Shown here: positions 58,901 through 60,628 of the stretch, in pieces
Numbering within the stretch: the stretch's first letter is position 1
Layout of the letters: each line of letters starts with the position of its first letter
Assembly (NCBI GenBank): GCA_964017185.1
Contig: OZ024869.1
Location: forward strand, 3,866,501 to 3,930,500
Direction: 5' to 3'
DNA from: Rugalucina vietnamica
Taxonomy: Eukaryota > Mollusca > Bivalvia > Lucinida > Lucinidae
DNA length: 64,000 nt
Position numbers and translations under genes: made by a program
Notes under the pieces: model-generated
Databases searched by the model: none
What the model saw: only the letters and a program-made list of their open reading frames with translations
What the model was told of the DNA's origin: nothing

Positions 58901-59766
58901 TTTGAAATTTGAAGCTCCTAACCTGCATCTGTGACTGCTTTATCAGGTCTGGATCATCTCGGAAAATCGCCAACGAAATTATCGCGTATATACGTTACAT
59001 TAATTCTCCTTATCAAGGGGAATAACTCCAAACCACTATTTCTGACTAAATAATGAAACGAATTGACGAATTGGTACTAGAGAATAAAACGTATCGGATA
59101 TGACTGATCGCGCATTCACGCGATCTGCGATACTTGAGGTGTGGGCTCCAGCAGTAAGGTCCCTCTCTTCAAGAAAGATTACAACCCAGAAATAAAAGAT
59201 GTCAAACAAATATTTAACTATCTGAAACTTTTTCAAAGATCAGAGATCAAAATGATGTAAAAATTGTAAGTAGAAAAATTCTGTGATTCTGTTGGCAGAT
59301 GATTGAAATCCTCGTTCGTTTTGCAAAATTTTCGTCTGCTTACCTCTGTAGTTACTCTCCACGTGGTCCGAAAAAACCTGAGCAGAATCATCGAAAACCA
59401 GGCTACATGATAGCAATCGTATAAGTTTTCTATCGCGCATAACCGCGATAAAATTGTCTCATTTCTATTGAGATATGGAACCTCCTGTACTGCCGGTAAA
59501 TAATGGAGCAGTTGAGCATCTGCGCGATAATTTTGATAGCGATTTTCCGAGATGATCCAGACCTGTTTATGGTTCAGAAACCCAGATTGTTGGTTTTCTC
59601 TTGAGTAGGTTTATATTGTATGCACAAACTATTCCAGGTTCAGCACGCTCAGCAGAAGTCGGAGAATGCCCTGGTGACACTGAACAAAGCCATAGCAGCA
59701 GATCCTAAGAACCCGCTCTGCAAGTTCCACAGGGCTTCTATACTGTTTGCCAATGATAGGCATAAA
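28938..59766 (+). CDS. CDC27: CDC27/APC3, TPR subunit of the anaphase-promoting complex (16 exons, 3' end missing)
   Basis: CDC27 is a TPR scaffold of the APC/C ubiquitin ligase. Its homodimer binds the C-terminal IR tails of CDC20/CDH1 and APC10 to drive degradation of cyclin B and securin. Exons: 28938-28961, 37555-37630, 40558-40705, 41466-41689, 42786-43000, 44945-45261, 46103-46220, 46946-47040, 47493-47565, 48285-48480, 49876-50048, 53007-53159, 53382-53462, 53973-54100, 55749-55866, 59638-59766. All junctions are GT-AG and in frame, giving 756 residues. N-terminal TPRs occupy about 9-158. A long low-complexity linker spans 158-495 with the conserved SPSFGILPLETPSP (about 334-347) and RRSSRLF. 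C-terminal TPRs start at about 496. The vertebrate protein is about 824 residues, so the final TPRs and acidic tail should lie beyond 59.8 kb or outside the window. Confidence 0.95.
29075..29245 (+). pseudogene. LINE ORF2 C-terminal scrap in CDC27 intron 1
   Basis: Shifted frames give KVQRTAARWTCRRW and LDDLEWPSLESRRE, a common LINE ORF2 C-terminal pattern. It abuts the next LINE. Confidence 0.6.
29246..31734 (+). pseudogene. LINE reverse transcriptase (5'-truncated, MITE-interrupted)
   Basis: The part before the MITE has RDRNTATRECRRARQEFENR and FFKDVFVKEN. After the MITE the frame continues intact for over 515 codons: VNKSPGPDLIHPRVLKEL, NYRPISLTCIPCKLMEKLV, YDFAKAFDSVPHARLL, GVPQGSVLGPILF, LFADDTKLFG (catalytic FADD), VKDLGITFDTDMKF and SSWNGLPDQVV, then a stop at 31732-31734. 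No endonuclease is present. If the MITE is left out, the frame is continuous across the ATTAC duplication, so the RT was intact when the MITE landed. Confidence 0.85.
29532..30150. mobile_element. Inverted-repeat DNA element (CAGTCAGGG...CCCTGACTG), TSD ATTAC
   Basis: Inverted repeats of about 55 bp begin CAGTCAGGGACAAAACC and end in its complement. ATTAC is duplicated at 29527-29531 and 30151-30155. The core is AT-rich and noncoding. The CAG...CTG ends suggest a hAT-like group, but the duplication is 5 bp, not 8. Confidence 0.8.
31798..32205 (+). pseudogene. 3' end of another LINE (ORF2 C-terminus and tail)
   Basis: Frame with RHTRASHESQYTRPFAYSD and FFPRTIPVWNSLPSSVV, stop near 32019, then a 3' UTR ending 'tcagaaattgatcgactcag' and an 'agatagatag' tail. 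The same 3' end recurs inverted at 40223-40378 and partly at 28640-28690. Confidence 0.7.
32206..32310 (+). mobile_element. Decayed tRNA-derived SINE-like fragment
   Basis: 'ggtgcagagttaagagtgtagg' and 'cattcgatcct' at approximate A- and B-box spacing. Confidence 0.35.
32311..32732. other. Intron 1 stretch, nothing recognised
   Basis: No repeat or coding segment is named here; the short open frame is not conserved-looking. Confidence 0.3.
32733..33118. mobile_element. MITE with ttgtttgtttgtcctttacc ends
   Basis: Left end ttgtttgtttgtccttta plus 'cctacctaccca'; right end 'tgggtaggtaaaggacaaac' and 'aaacaa'. The AT-rich 330-bp core is noncoding. Confidence 0.7.
33119..33794. other. Intron 1 stretch, nothing firm
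   Basis: It includes a doubled 'attaattgatcaatta' (33341-33371) and AT-rich unique sequence. No coding support. Confidence 0.3.
33795..35690 (-). pseudogene. Antisense LINE reverse transcriptase in CDC27 intron 1, broken
   Basis: On the minus strand, from 35690 down: HKSGPRSKAANYRPISLTSV and EQHGFRKGKS. Then comes an inserted AT-rich element (35030-35430). Then VIYLDLCKAFDKVPHRRLL (about 34990-34930), GIPQGSVLGPILFLIFINDF and LFIDDAKIYQI (FIDD at the catalytic site, altered from the usual FADD). A gap follows, then VWSPLFKKDMIALENIQRPA and DTWNSLPEQVVQAPSLNCF. Several frameshifts and stops. It is transcribed antisense relative to CDC27. Confidence 0.8.
35030..35430. mobile_element. AT-rich insertion in the antisense LINE
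   Basis: It splits the RT reading. One end has 'gtttccgctaacccgaccgaccct' and the other 'cctacctaccgaccctg...ggcgaaaacaggttg', with A/T runs between. The ends are roughly inverted but imperfect. Confidence 0.45.
35691..36213. other. Intron 1 stretch, nothing recognised
   Basis: AT-rich, with a short (ca/ta)-rich microsatellite around 36105-36165. Confidence 0.3.
36214..37020. mobile_element. Inverted-repeat element with terminal GACATTTCGTCTAAA arrays
   Basis: The left side carries about ten tandem 15-18-bp units (gacatttcgtctaaa). The right side (36880-37020) carries the same array in reverse complement. An internal palindrome lies at about 36790-36870. The AT-rich core is noncoding. It is therefore an inverted-repeat element whose arms are minisatellites. 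Confidence 0.75.
37021..37282. other. Intron 1 stretch, nothing recognised
   Basis: Unique-looking sequence between two mobile elements. Confidence 0.3.
37283..37530 (-). mobile_element. GAGCCGC MITE 24 bp upstream of CDC27 exon 2 (TSD AATT)
   Basis: Full-length copy, hairpin first, with AATT at 37279-37282 and 37531-37534. Only 'aattgttagtgttttgttttgtag' lies between it and exon 2, so the branch point probably lies within the element or in that short remainder. Confidence 0.85.
37555..37630 (+). CDS. CDC27: CDC27 exon 2
   Basis: TTTTGTAG acceptor, GAAG|GTATGT donor. Encodes AAIWDCLNHYAFSDATFLAE and on to AEG/V, the first helices of the N-terminal TPR domain used in dimerisation. A MITE ends 24 bp upstream. 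Confidence 0.95.
38070..39222 (+). mobile_element. Hairpin-headed tandem-array element (six 169-bp monomers)
   Basis: It starts AGCTCGCCTG, then a small hairpin 'gcacgaagtgc', a (gtttac)n microsatellite and six monomers of about 169 bp. Each monomer contains 'gtctatatctcttgacc' and TGACCTTGAGGTCAAGGTCA. It ends '...caggcgagctacgctgtcc-tgcgacagctctta'. It is flanked by T on each side. Terminal inverted AGCTCGCCTG plus a 3' hairpin resembles non-autonomous Helentron/pearl-type elements. Noncoding. Confidence 0.75.
39439..39725 (-). mobile_element. GAGCCGC MITE, diverged
   Basis: Both termini are recognisable (gagccacctcat, gaaggctc), as is the hairpin with 'cagctgatca', but with many changes and extra A-rich sequence. 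Confidence 0.55.
39859..40426. mobile_element. DNA element with CAGGGTTCGCACAGGC / GCCTGTATGAACCCTG ends
   Basis: Inverted ends enclose many 'cttgaaaagt(c/a)cttg' units. A LINE 3' fragment is inserted near its right side (40223-40378). A 120-bp part of the interior recurs at 41118-41245. Noncoding; CAG...CTG ends are hAT-like. Confidence 0.65.
40223..40378 (-). mobile_element. LINE 3' end fragment
   Basis: Reverse complement of about 32030-32200, including 'atagatgagaggcatacta', the 'ctgaggtgatgatcagaaat'-type end and an 'agatagataga' tail. Only the 3' UTR is present. Confidence 0.7.
40558..40705 (+). CDS. CDC27: CDC27 exon 3
   Basis: TTTTCAG acceptor, GGAAA|GTAAGT donor. Encodes SSDEAQYLLATCYYRAGK and KFLLARCCFDIGK, the classic CDC27 N-terminal TPR pattern. 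Confidence 0.96.
41118..41245 (+). repeat. Partial copy of the CAGGGTTC element interior
   Basis: It matches 39895-40015 closely ('aagtccttgaaaacaaaattt' through 'gtgttccagacagctgccag'). Neither terminus is present. Confidence 0.65.
41245..41440 (-). mobile_element. GAGCCGC MITE remnant, diverged
   Basis: 'acaaaggtgcaggtcagctc', 'ctaaatctgaaatttcc-agcttcta' and 'ggtcgtaaacccagattttgatggtt' follow the order of the MITE. The left terminus is replaced by the adjoining repeat. It ends 25 bp before CDC27 exon 4. Confidence 0.5.
41466..41689 (+). CDS. CDC27: CDC27 exon 4
   Basis: CCTTACAG acceptor, TTAG|GTAAGA donor. Encodes FSEAEVILAG, SLLGAIYSRTERPQKAIDCY and SLKLNPLLWTAYERLCQLG, completing the N-terminal TPR block. 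Confidence 0.96.
41700..42064. repeat. Intron 4 segment with palindromic 'cgaattattagcgagtt' texture
   Basis: 'gtaaattcggaaattttcg' (41713) and 'cgcgaagattttcggatttac' (41897) are inverted counterparts that bound about 200 bp, with 'agcgagaac' repeats inside. Likely a small MITE; boundaries are not firm. Confidence 0.45.
42070..42375. repeat. 90-bp direct duplication flanking a truncated MITE
   Basis: 'gtctaaaacgttgatgttga...cacctactaga' at 42072-42155 recurs at 42283-42370 with few changes. Between them is a truncated GAGCCGC MITE (about 42157-42282: 'atgagaaaaccaacaatctg' to 'cacttcctcttcttcct'). Confidence 0.7.
42487..42719 (-). mobile_element. GAGCCGC MITE, diverged
   Basis: 'gagctgtgccatgagaaaac' at one end and 'ttgttggtttgctcatgg' near the other, with the hairpin reduced to 'cgcagtagccgcgaagctgatc'. 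Confidence 0.6.
42786..43000 (+). CDS. CDC27: CDC27 exon 5 (linker)
   Basis: TTTGCAG acceptor, ACTCAG|GTAACT donor. Encodes GEKIDPATVFNVPNANQVNL, then a Pro/Gln/Thr-rich stretch. The EKxDP start matches the vertebrate junction; the rest is a fast-evolving linker. Confidence 0.9.
43271..43504 (+). mobile_element. GAGCCGC MITE (TSD ATAT)
   Basis: Full length. ATAT lies at 43267-43270 and 43505-43508. Central hairpin intact. Confidence 0.85.
43677..43873 (+). mobile_element. GAGCCGC MITE, internally deleted
   Basis: Both ends are present (gagccgtgtcatgag, catgatgcggttga), but half of the hairpin is missing ('gcttcgcggttttcgcat'). Confidence 0.65.
44205..44265 (+). repeat. One arm of the 'catagattgtgggtac' hairpin family
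   Basis: 'gatcaaaagcatagattgtg' plus 'ggtactggttagaa', related to 10590-10640. Confidence 0.4.
44370..44628. mobile_element. MITE with 'ggcccaattgttt / aacaaccggcccc' ends
   Basis: The ends are inverted ('ttgtttaagattaacaacttcgttag' against 'aacgttaagctaacaaagtt-ttgaacaacc'). The core is palindromic ('aaaatgtgagaatcgtttgc' / 'aaaggattctcacatttt'). A second copy is at 54467-54712. Confidence 0.7.
44720..44800. repeat. Short hairpin repeat 'gtatagccccagatgtgacgccg'
   Basis: 'gcaaacagtatagccccagat' pairs with 'atctggggctatcttgtttgc'. Diverged relatives lie near 48615-48690, 52660-52715 and 53560-53630 ('cctatactgtttgcc'). Confidence 0.55.
44945..45261 (+). CDS. CDC27: CDC27 exon 6 (linker)
   Basis: TTTTTTCAG acceptor, CCTAG|GTAGG donor. 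Open throughout; ends LILSPLSP at the conserved SPLxPSFGILP junction. Ser/Thr/Asn-rich and likely disordered. Confidence 0.9.
45270..45740. other. Intron 6 stretch, nothing firm
   Basis: Unique-looking; contains a C-rich run (45437-45449). Confidence 0.3.
45745..45875 (-). mobile_element. GAGCCGC MITE fragment
   Basis: 'ttgtttttgctacttggata', 'tttcaagcttctagtctttt' and 'gaccggtttgtgtcagacct' are in MITE order; both termini are absent. Confidence 0.55.
45876..46068. mobile_element. 'ctcagctgagcatgaaat' palindromic MITE
   Basis: 'agctgagcatgaaatttcaa' to 'gtctcagctgagttgagcat', with 'atgccaacagttgttgat' in the middle. The left end is truncated. Confidence 0.6.
46103..46220 (+). CDS. CDC27: CDC27 exon 7
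   Basis: TTTTCAG acceptor, AGGAAG|GTAAGA donor. Encodes SFGILPLETPSPNEAKQQ, the best-conserved part of the linker, with TP/SP sites of the type phosphorylated by CDK1 in vertebrate APC3. Confidence 0.95.
46351..46585 (+). mobile_element. GAGCCGC MITE (TSD ATTT)
   Basis: Full length; ATTT at 46347-46350 and 46586-46589. It lies about 130 bp downstream of CDC27 exon 7. Confidence 0.85.
46700..46945. repeat. Diverged inverted repeat in intron 7
   Basis: 'aaaacaagggaatgatcaga' and 'ctgatctgagcccttgtttt' form a hairpin resembling the MITE core, but the outer parts are unrecognisable. Confidence 0.35.
46946..47040 (+). CDS. CDC27: CDC27 exon 8 (linker)
   Basis: TTGTAG acceptor, CTCAA|GTAAGT donor; 95 bp, in frame with its neighbours (PMTRHAQKQTLMPKN...). 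No motif is recognisable. Confidence 0.85.
47493..47565 (+). CDS. CDC27: CDC27 exon 9
   Basis: TTTTTCAG acceptor, GTTAAG|GTAAGT donor. Encodes PPNVRRSSRLFGN, matching the conserved (L)PRRSSRLF motif of the linker. Confidence 0.93.
48000..48240. mobile_element. 'ctcagctgagcatgaaat' MITE, best copy
   Basis: From 'cctcgaggttataaaacttt' to 'aagttttataacctccgtgc'. The central perfect palindrome is 'gctcataaatgttaaaatgc' and its complement. Almost wholly self-complementary. Confidence 0.75.
48285..48480 (+). CDS. CDC27: CDC27 exon 10 (linker, basic)
   Basis: CTTTACAG acceptor, TTAG|GTGAGT donor. Lys/Ser-rich (ENNKSQSKSRF, VSRKSKTRMSKSK), then a Gln-rich end. Occupies the position of the basic segment of vertebrate CDC27 before the C-terminal TPRs. 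Confidence 0.9.
48780..48880 (+). repeat. 'catagattgtgggtac' hairpin family, diverged
   Basis: 'ggctcaaaacataaattgtg' is followed by 'gagtgcccataatctatgta', a weak inverted pair. Confidence 0.45.
49127..49370 (+). mobile_element. SINE with a tRNA-Leu-like head
   Basis: 'ggcccctgtggccaagcggt-taagagc' (A-box) and 'aggtttgagccccgc' (B-box) have an extended variable region between. A 3' body ('ttctcggggttctcccgttt', 'tcttgaaagggacgtaaaac') and an A-rich tail follow. It is not a functional tRNA: the acceptor stem does not close and a SINE body follows. Confidence 0.7.
49468..49697 (+). mobile_element. GAGCCGC MITE, diverged
   Basis: The right terminus (tcatgacgcggctc) is intact and the left is decayed (gaacagtcttatgagaaaac). 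Hairpin arms read 'gatgctgatcagcttcatgg' and the matching 'gaagctgatctgcgtc'. Confidence 0.65.
49876..50048 (+). CDS. CDC27: CDC27 exon 11
   Basis: ATTCCAG acceptor, CATCAG|GTGAGC donor. Encodes GKAYQALSQYNCQSAINYF and HQYNTGWVLCQVGRAYFEM, the first C-terminal TPR. Confidence 0.97.
50088..50325. mobile_element. 'ctcagctgagcatgaaat' palindromic MITE
   Basis: Full copy from 'acctataaaacttttttcaa' to 'tttttataacctcggggcc', with the same central palindrome as 48000-48240. It starts about 40 bp after CDC27 exon 11. Confidence 0.7.
50327..50445 (+). mobile_element. GAGCCGC MITE fragment
   Basis: 'tctgacacaaactggcctgt' through 'ggcgctgatcaaatgtgcag'; terminus and half of the hairpin are missing. 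Confidence 0.55.
50479..50724 (+). mobile_element. GAGCCGC MITE with enlarged hairpin loop
   Basis: Full length. The loop has a duplicated 'gcttcgcggtta'. Flanks AGAT / AGGT differ by one base from a 4-bp duplication. Confidence 0.8.
50850..51060. mobile_element. Palindromic MITE ('gatcagctctag-cagtgaattg')
   Basis: 'atagatcagctctagcagtg-aattgttgagtaataattcac' pairs with 'gtgaattattactcaacaat-tcacgcacttgagctgatctat'. The centre is 'cgagcgcgtagcgcgag'. A partial relative is at 62950-63055. Confidence 0.7.
51240..51500. other. Intron 11 stretch, nothing firm
   Basis: An open frame of about 90 codons (51333-51614) runs from here into the array element below. Its Pro-rich end comes from the repeat's left terminus and I do not regard it as a gene. 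Confidence 0.3.
51505..52652 (+). mobile_element. Tandem-array element with 'tataccccc/gggggtata' ends
   Basis: The left end has 'cgtatacccctggc' and the right end 'gccgggggtataaa'. Between are about four diverged monomers of about 170-190 bp, each with '(c)tagattttgacctctagcc-ccaccc', 'tatggt/accta-tggt(c)aagta' and '...ttaaagaa(aa)'. Before the right end comes 'aactaactaactaacagacg'. Noncoding. Confidence 0.6.
52751..52983 (-). mobile_element. GAGCCGC MITE 23 bp upstream of CDC27 exon 12
   Basis: Full-length copy ending 'cacgaggcggctc'. Only 'atttctttcttaatgattaatag' separates it from exon 12. Flanks ATAT / ATTT differ by one base from a duplication. Confidence 0.8.
53007..53159 (+). CDS. 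CDC27: CDC27 exon 12
   Basis: Acceptor 'gattaatag', weak in pyrimidines; a MITE ends 24 bp upstream. Donor GAG|GTTAGA. Encodes AEKVFSEVRR, HIEGMEIYSTALWHLQKEVE and MDKDSPE, highly conserved. Confidence 0.96.
53382..53462 (+). CDS. CDC27: CDC27 exon 13
   Basis: TTGTTTCAG acceptor, ATTCAG|GTATTC donor. Encodes AWCATGNCFSNQKEHDTAIK and FFQRAIQ, a canonical TPR helix pair. Confidence 0.97.
53463..53972. other. CDC27 intron 13
   Basis: Contains a T(23) tract at about 53498-53519 and a weak 'ctgcatcagatggtgtcaca...actgtttgcc' repeat remnant. Nothing else is recognised. Confidence 0.4.
53973..54100 (+). CDS. CDC27: CDC27 exon 14
   Basis: CATTTCAG acceptor, GCTTG|GTAAGG donor. Encodes NFAYAYTLLGHEYIYTEELD and FRNAIRVDPRHYNAW. 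A MITE begins 28 bp after the donor. Confidence 0.97.
54129..54358 (-). mobile_element. GAGCCGC MITE 28 bp after CDC27 exon 14 (TSD ATTT)
   Basis: Full length, well preserved; ATTT at 54125-54128 and 54359-54362. Confidence 0.85.
54467..54712. mobile_element. Second copy of the 'gttgttcaaaatt' MITE
   Basis: Same structure as 44370-44628: 'cagttgttcaaaattaacga' to 'gataacgaagttttgaacag', core 'aatcctttgcaatgcaatgc'. Confidence 0.7.
54745..54870 (+). mobile_element. tRNA-derived SINE-like fragment
   Basis: 'tggcttagtgagtaaggcta' and 'tgtttcgaacctcagc' at A/B-box spacing, then 'ttgcccttgagca', which is typical of SINE bodies in this window. Confidence 0.5.
55021..55698. mobile_element. CpG-rich tandem array bounded by TATCTCACTGG inverted ends
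   Basis: The ends are TATCTCACTGGCATGCGAA and TCGCATTCCAGTGAGATA. The interior is a degenerate array of about 20-bp 'cgtgcgacagtcgcgcgacac' variants in both orientations, with AT-rich islands. Open frames of up to 129 codons on both strands are by-products of the array. Confidence 0.7.
55749..55866 (+). CDS. CDC27: CDC27 exon 15
   Basis: TCCTACAG acceptor, GGAGTT|GTAAGT donor. Encodes YGVGLIYYKQEKFSLAEVHF and INPQSSALLCHIGV, near identical to vertebrate CDC27. Confidence 0.97.
55932..56916 (-). mobile_element. GAGCCGC MITE split by a tandem-array element
   Basis: Left part 55932-56077 and right part 56845-56916 ('ctgtgtacaagctg...ctcacgcgaatgctc') together make one MITE. Between them is the array element 56078-56844. 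Confidence 0.75.
56078..56844 (+). mobile_element. Hairpin-headed tandem-array element (about four monomers of 165 bp)
   Basis: Same family as 38070-39222: starts AGCTCGCCTG then hairpin 'tacgaaagta', monomers with 'gtctatatctcttga' and TGAGGTCAAGGTCA-like motifs, end 'gcgagctacgctgtccggcg-acagctctta'. Inserted between T and T of the MITE, which fixes both of its ends. Confidence 0.8.
56962..57150 (+). mobile_element. tRNA-derived SINE
   Basis: 'agggagcgcggtggcatagt-ggtagagcg' and 'gggttcgatccccac', then the body 'aaaaattgttgactgggacg' and an (aaac)n tail. Same family as 5073-5280. Confidence 0.8.
57244..58558 (+). mobile_element. Hairpin-headed tandem-array element (eight monomers of 156 bp)
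   Basis: It starts TATGTCTCCC, continues through the hairpin 'ctccgacagggtcggga' and a (gtct)n microsatellite. Eight monomers of about 156 bp follow ('tcgtgtccgctctataactt', 'tttcaatgaaacttggtaca', 'ttatttccctttgattattt'). It ends GGGAGACATC. Noncoding. Confidence 0.75.
58600..58815. other. Intron 15 stretch, nothing recognised
   Basis: No repeat or coding segment assigned. Confidence 0.3.
58817..59609 (-). mobile_element. GAGCCGC MITE remnant split by another MITE
   Basis: Left part 58817-58944 (shortened hairpin, 'ctgcatctgtgactg') and right part 59565-59609 ('gttcagaaacccagattgtt' to 'ggttttctcttgag'). The right remnant ends 28 bp before CDC27 exon 16. Confidence 0.6.
58945..59564. mobile_element. 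MITE with AGGTCTGGATCATCTCGG ends
   Basis: Inverted repeats AGGTCTGGATCATCTCGGAA ... TTCCGAGATGATCCAGACCT enclose about 570 bp with no coding capacity. Nested inside the MITE remnant above. Confidence 0.75.
59638..59766 (+). CDS. CDC27: CDC27 exon 16 (last in window)
   Basis: ATTCCAG acceptor, CATAAA|GTGAGT donor. Encodes SENALVTLNKAIAADPKNPL and CKFHRASILFANDRHK. The next conserved segment (helices after FANEKYK in vertebrates) is not found up to 64000. Confidence 0.96.
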
Positions 59767-59821
59767 GTGAGTATAAGTGAAACTGTTCATTCTGGAGTCT
59801 GATTTCAGTATTCAGACAAAT

Positions 59822-60055
59822 GAGCCGCCTTGTGGGAAAACCAACAATGTGGTTTCCGAACAGGTCCGACAAAAACCGGCCTGTACAAGCACAGAAAAGA
59901 GCTAGAAGCTTGAAATTTCGGATGTAAGTAGAAGAGGAATTGTACTTTCCGAGTAGCGAAAACAAAGGCGCTGATCAGCTTCGCAGTTACTGCGAAGCTG
60001 ATCTGCGCCTTTGTTTTCGCATATGCAGATTGTTGGTTTTCCCATGTGGTGGCTC
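59822..60055 (+). mobile_element. GAGCCGC MITE (TSD AAAT)
   Basis: Full length; AAAT at 59818-59821 and 60056-60059. It lies 55 bp after CDC27 exon 16, in the opposite orientation to the remnant upstream of the exon. Confidence 0.85.
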
Positions 60056-60061
60056 AAATTG

Positions 60062-60235
60062 TGTACAGACCAGAGCAGAAGGTAAGGGGTTTGAATCCCA
60101 CCACTGCTGAGTTGTGTTATTGAGTAAGACATTTATTCCCCATACTATTGGTTATGTACCGACGAAGGGAAGACATCCCAACATGACTGTCATGTTATTG
60201 ACTAGGATGTTAAATTACAAAACAAATGTTACCTA
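60062..60235 (+). mobile_element. SINE-like fragment
   Basis: 'aggggtttgaatcccacc' (B-box) then 'gtgttattgagtaagacatt-tat', '...ccaacatgactgtcatgtta' and 'gactaggatgttaaatt', a diverged form of the SINE body seen at 56962. Confidence 0.55.
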
Positions 60236-60239
60236 ACAA

Positions 60240-60626
60240 AAGACTAGTGGAGAACAGAATTAGAATTCTTAGAAACCAATAGCCAAGAAGCGTATTTTCA
60301 AACTTTTGTACTGATAGAAAACGATGTATAGATTAGACACAGATTTAGTATGAATTTCTTGTCAGTATATTTGTTGCGGTGCTTAACATCCCAGTCAACA
60401 GCTGAATTTGAGTTACTGGCAGTGAAATTTATGAAGGCGACCAAATTCAGTCATTTGTAACCATGGCCCTACTATAAGCTCCACTCTGTGGAGATGAAGG
60501 TCAAACTCCTGATCTTTGTCCTGCTCTTCATAATATAAAATCTAATCTAACCCACCTCTCCTCTATAGCCAATGTTTGAAACTTGTTATATTGTGCAACA
60601 ATTCACTGGGCGAAGTAGCATGACCT
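60240..60626. other. Stretch after CDC27 exon 16, no exon found
   Basis: A second diverged SINE body ('gcttaacatcccagtcaaca', 60383) is visible. I looked for the next CDC27 segment here and did not find it. Confidence 0.35.
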
Positions 60627-60628
60627 TT

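Noticed and set aside
59738-59766. 'tatactgtttgccaat' resembling the dispersed 'actgtttgcc' hairpin repeat
   Set aside because: It is coding sequence of CDC27 exon 16 (conserved ASxLFAN); the similarity is chance.
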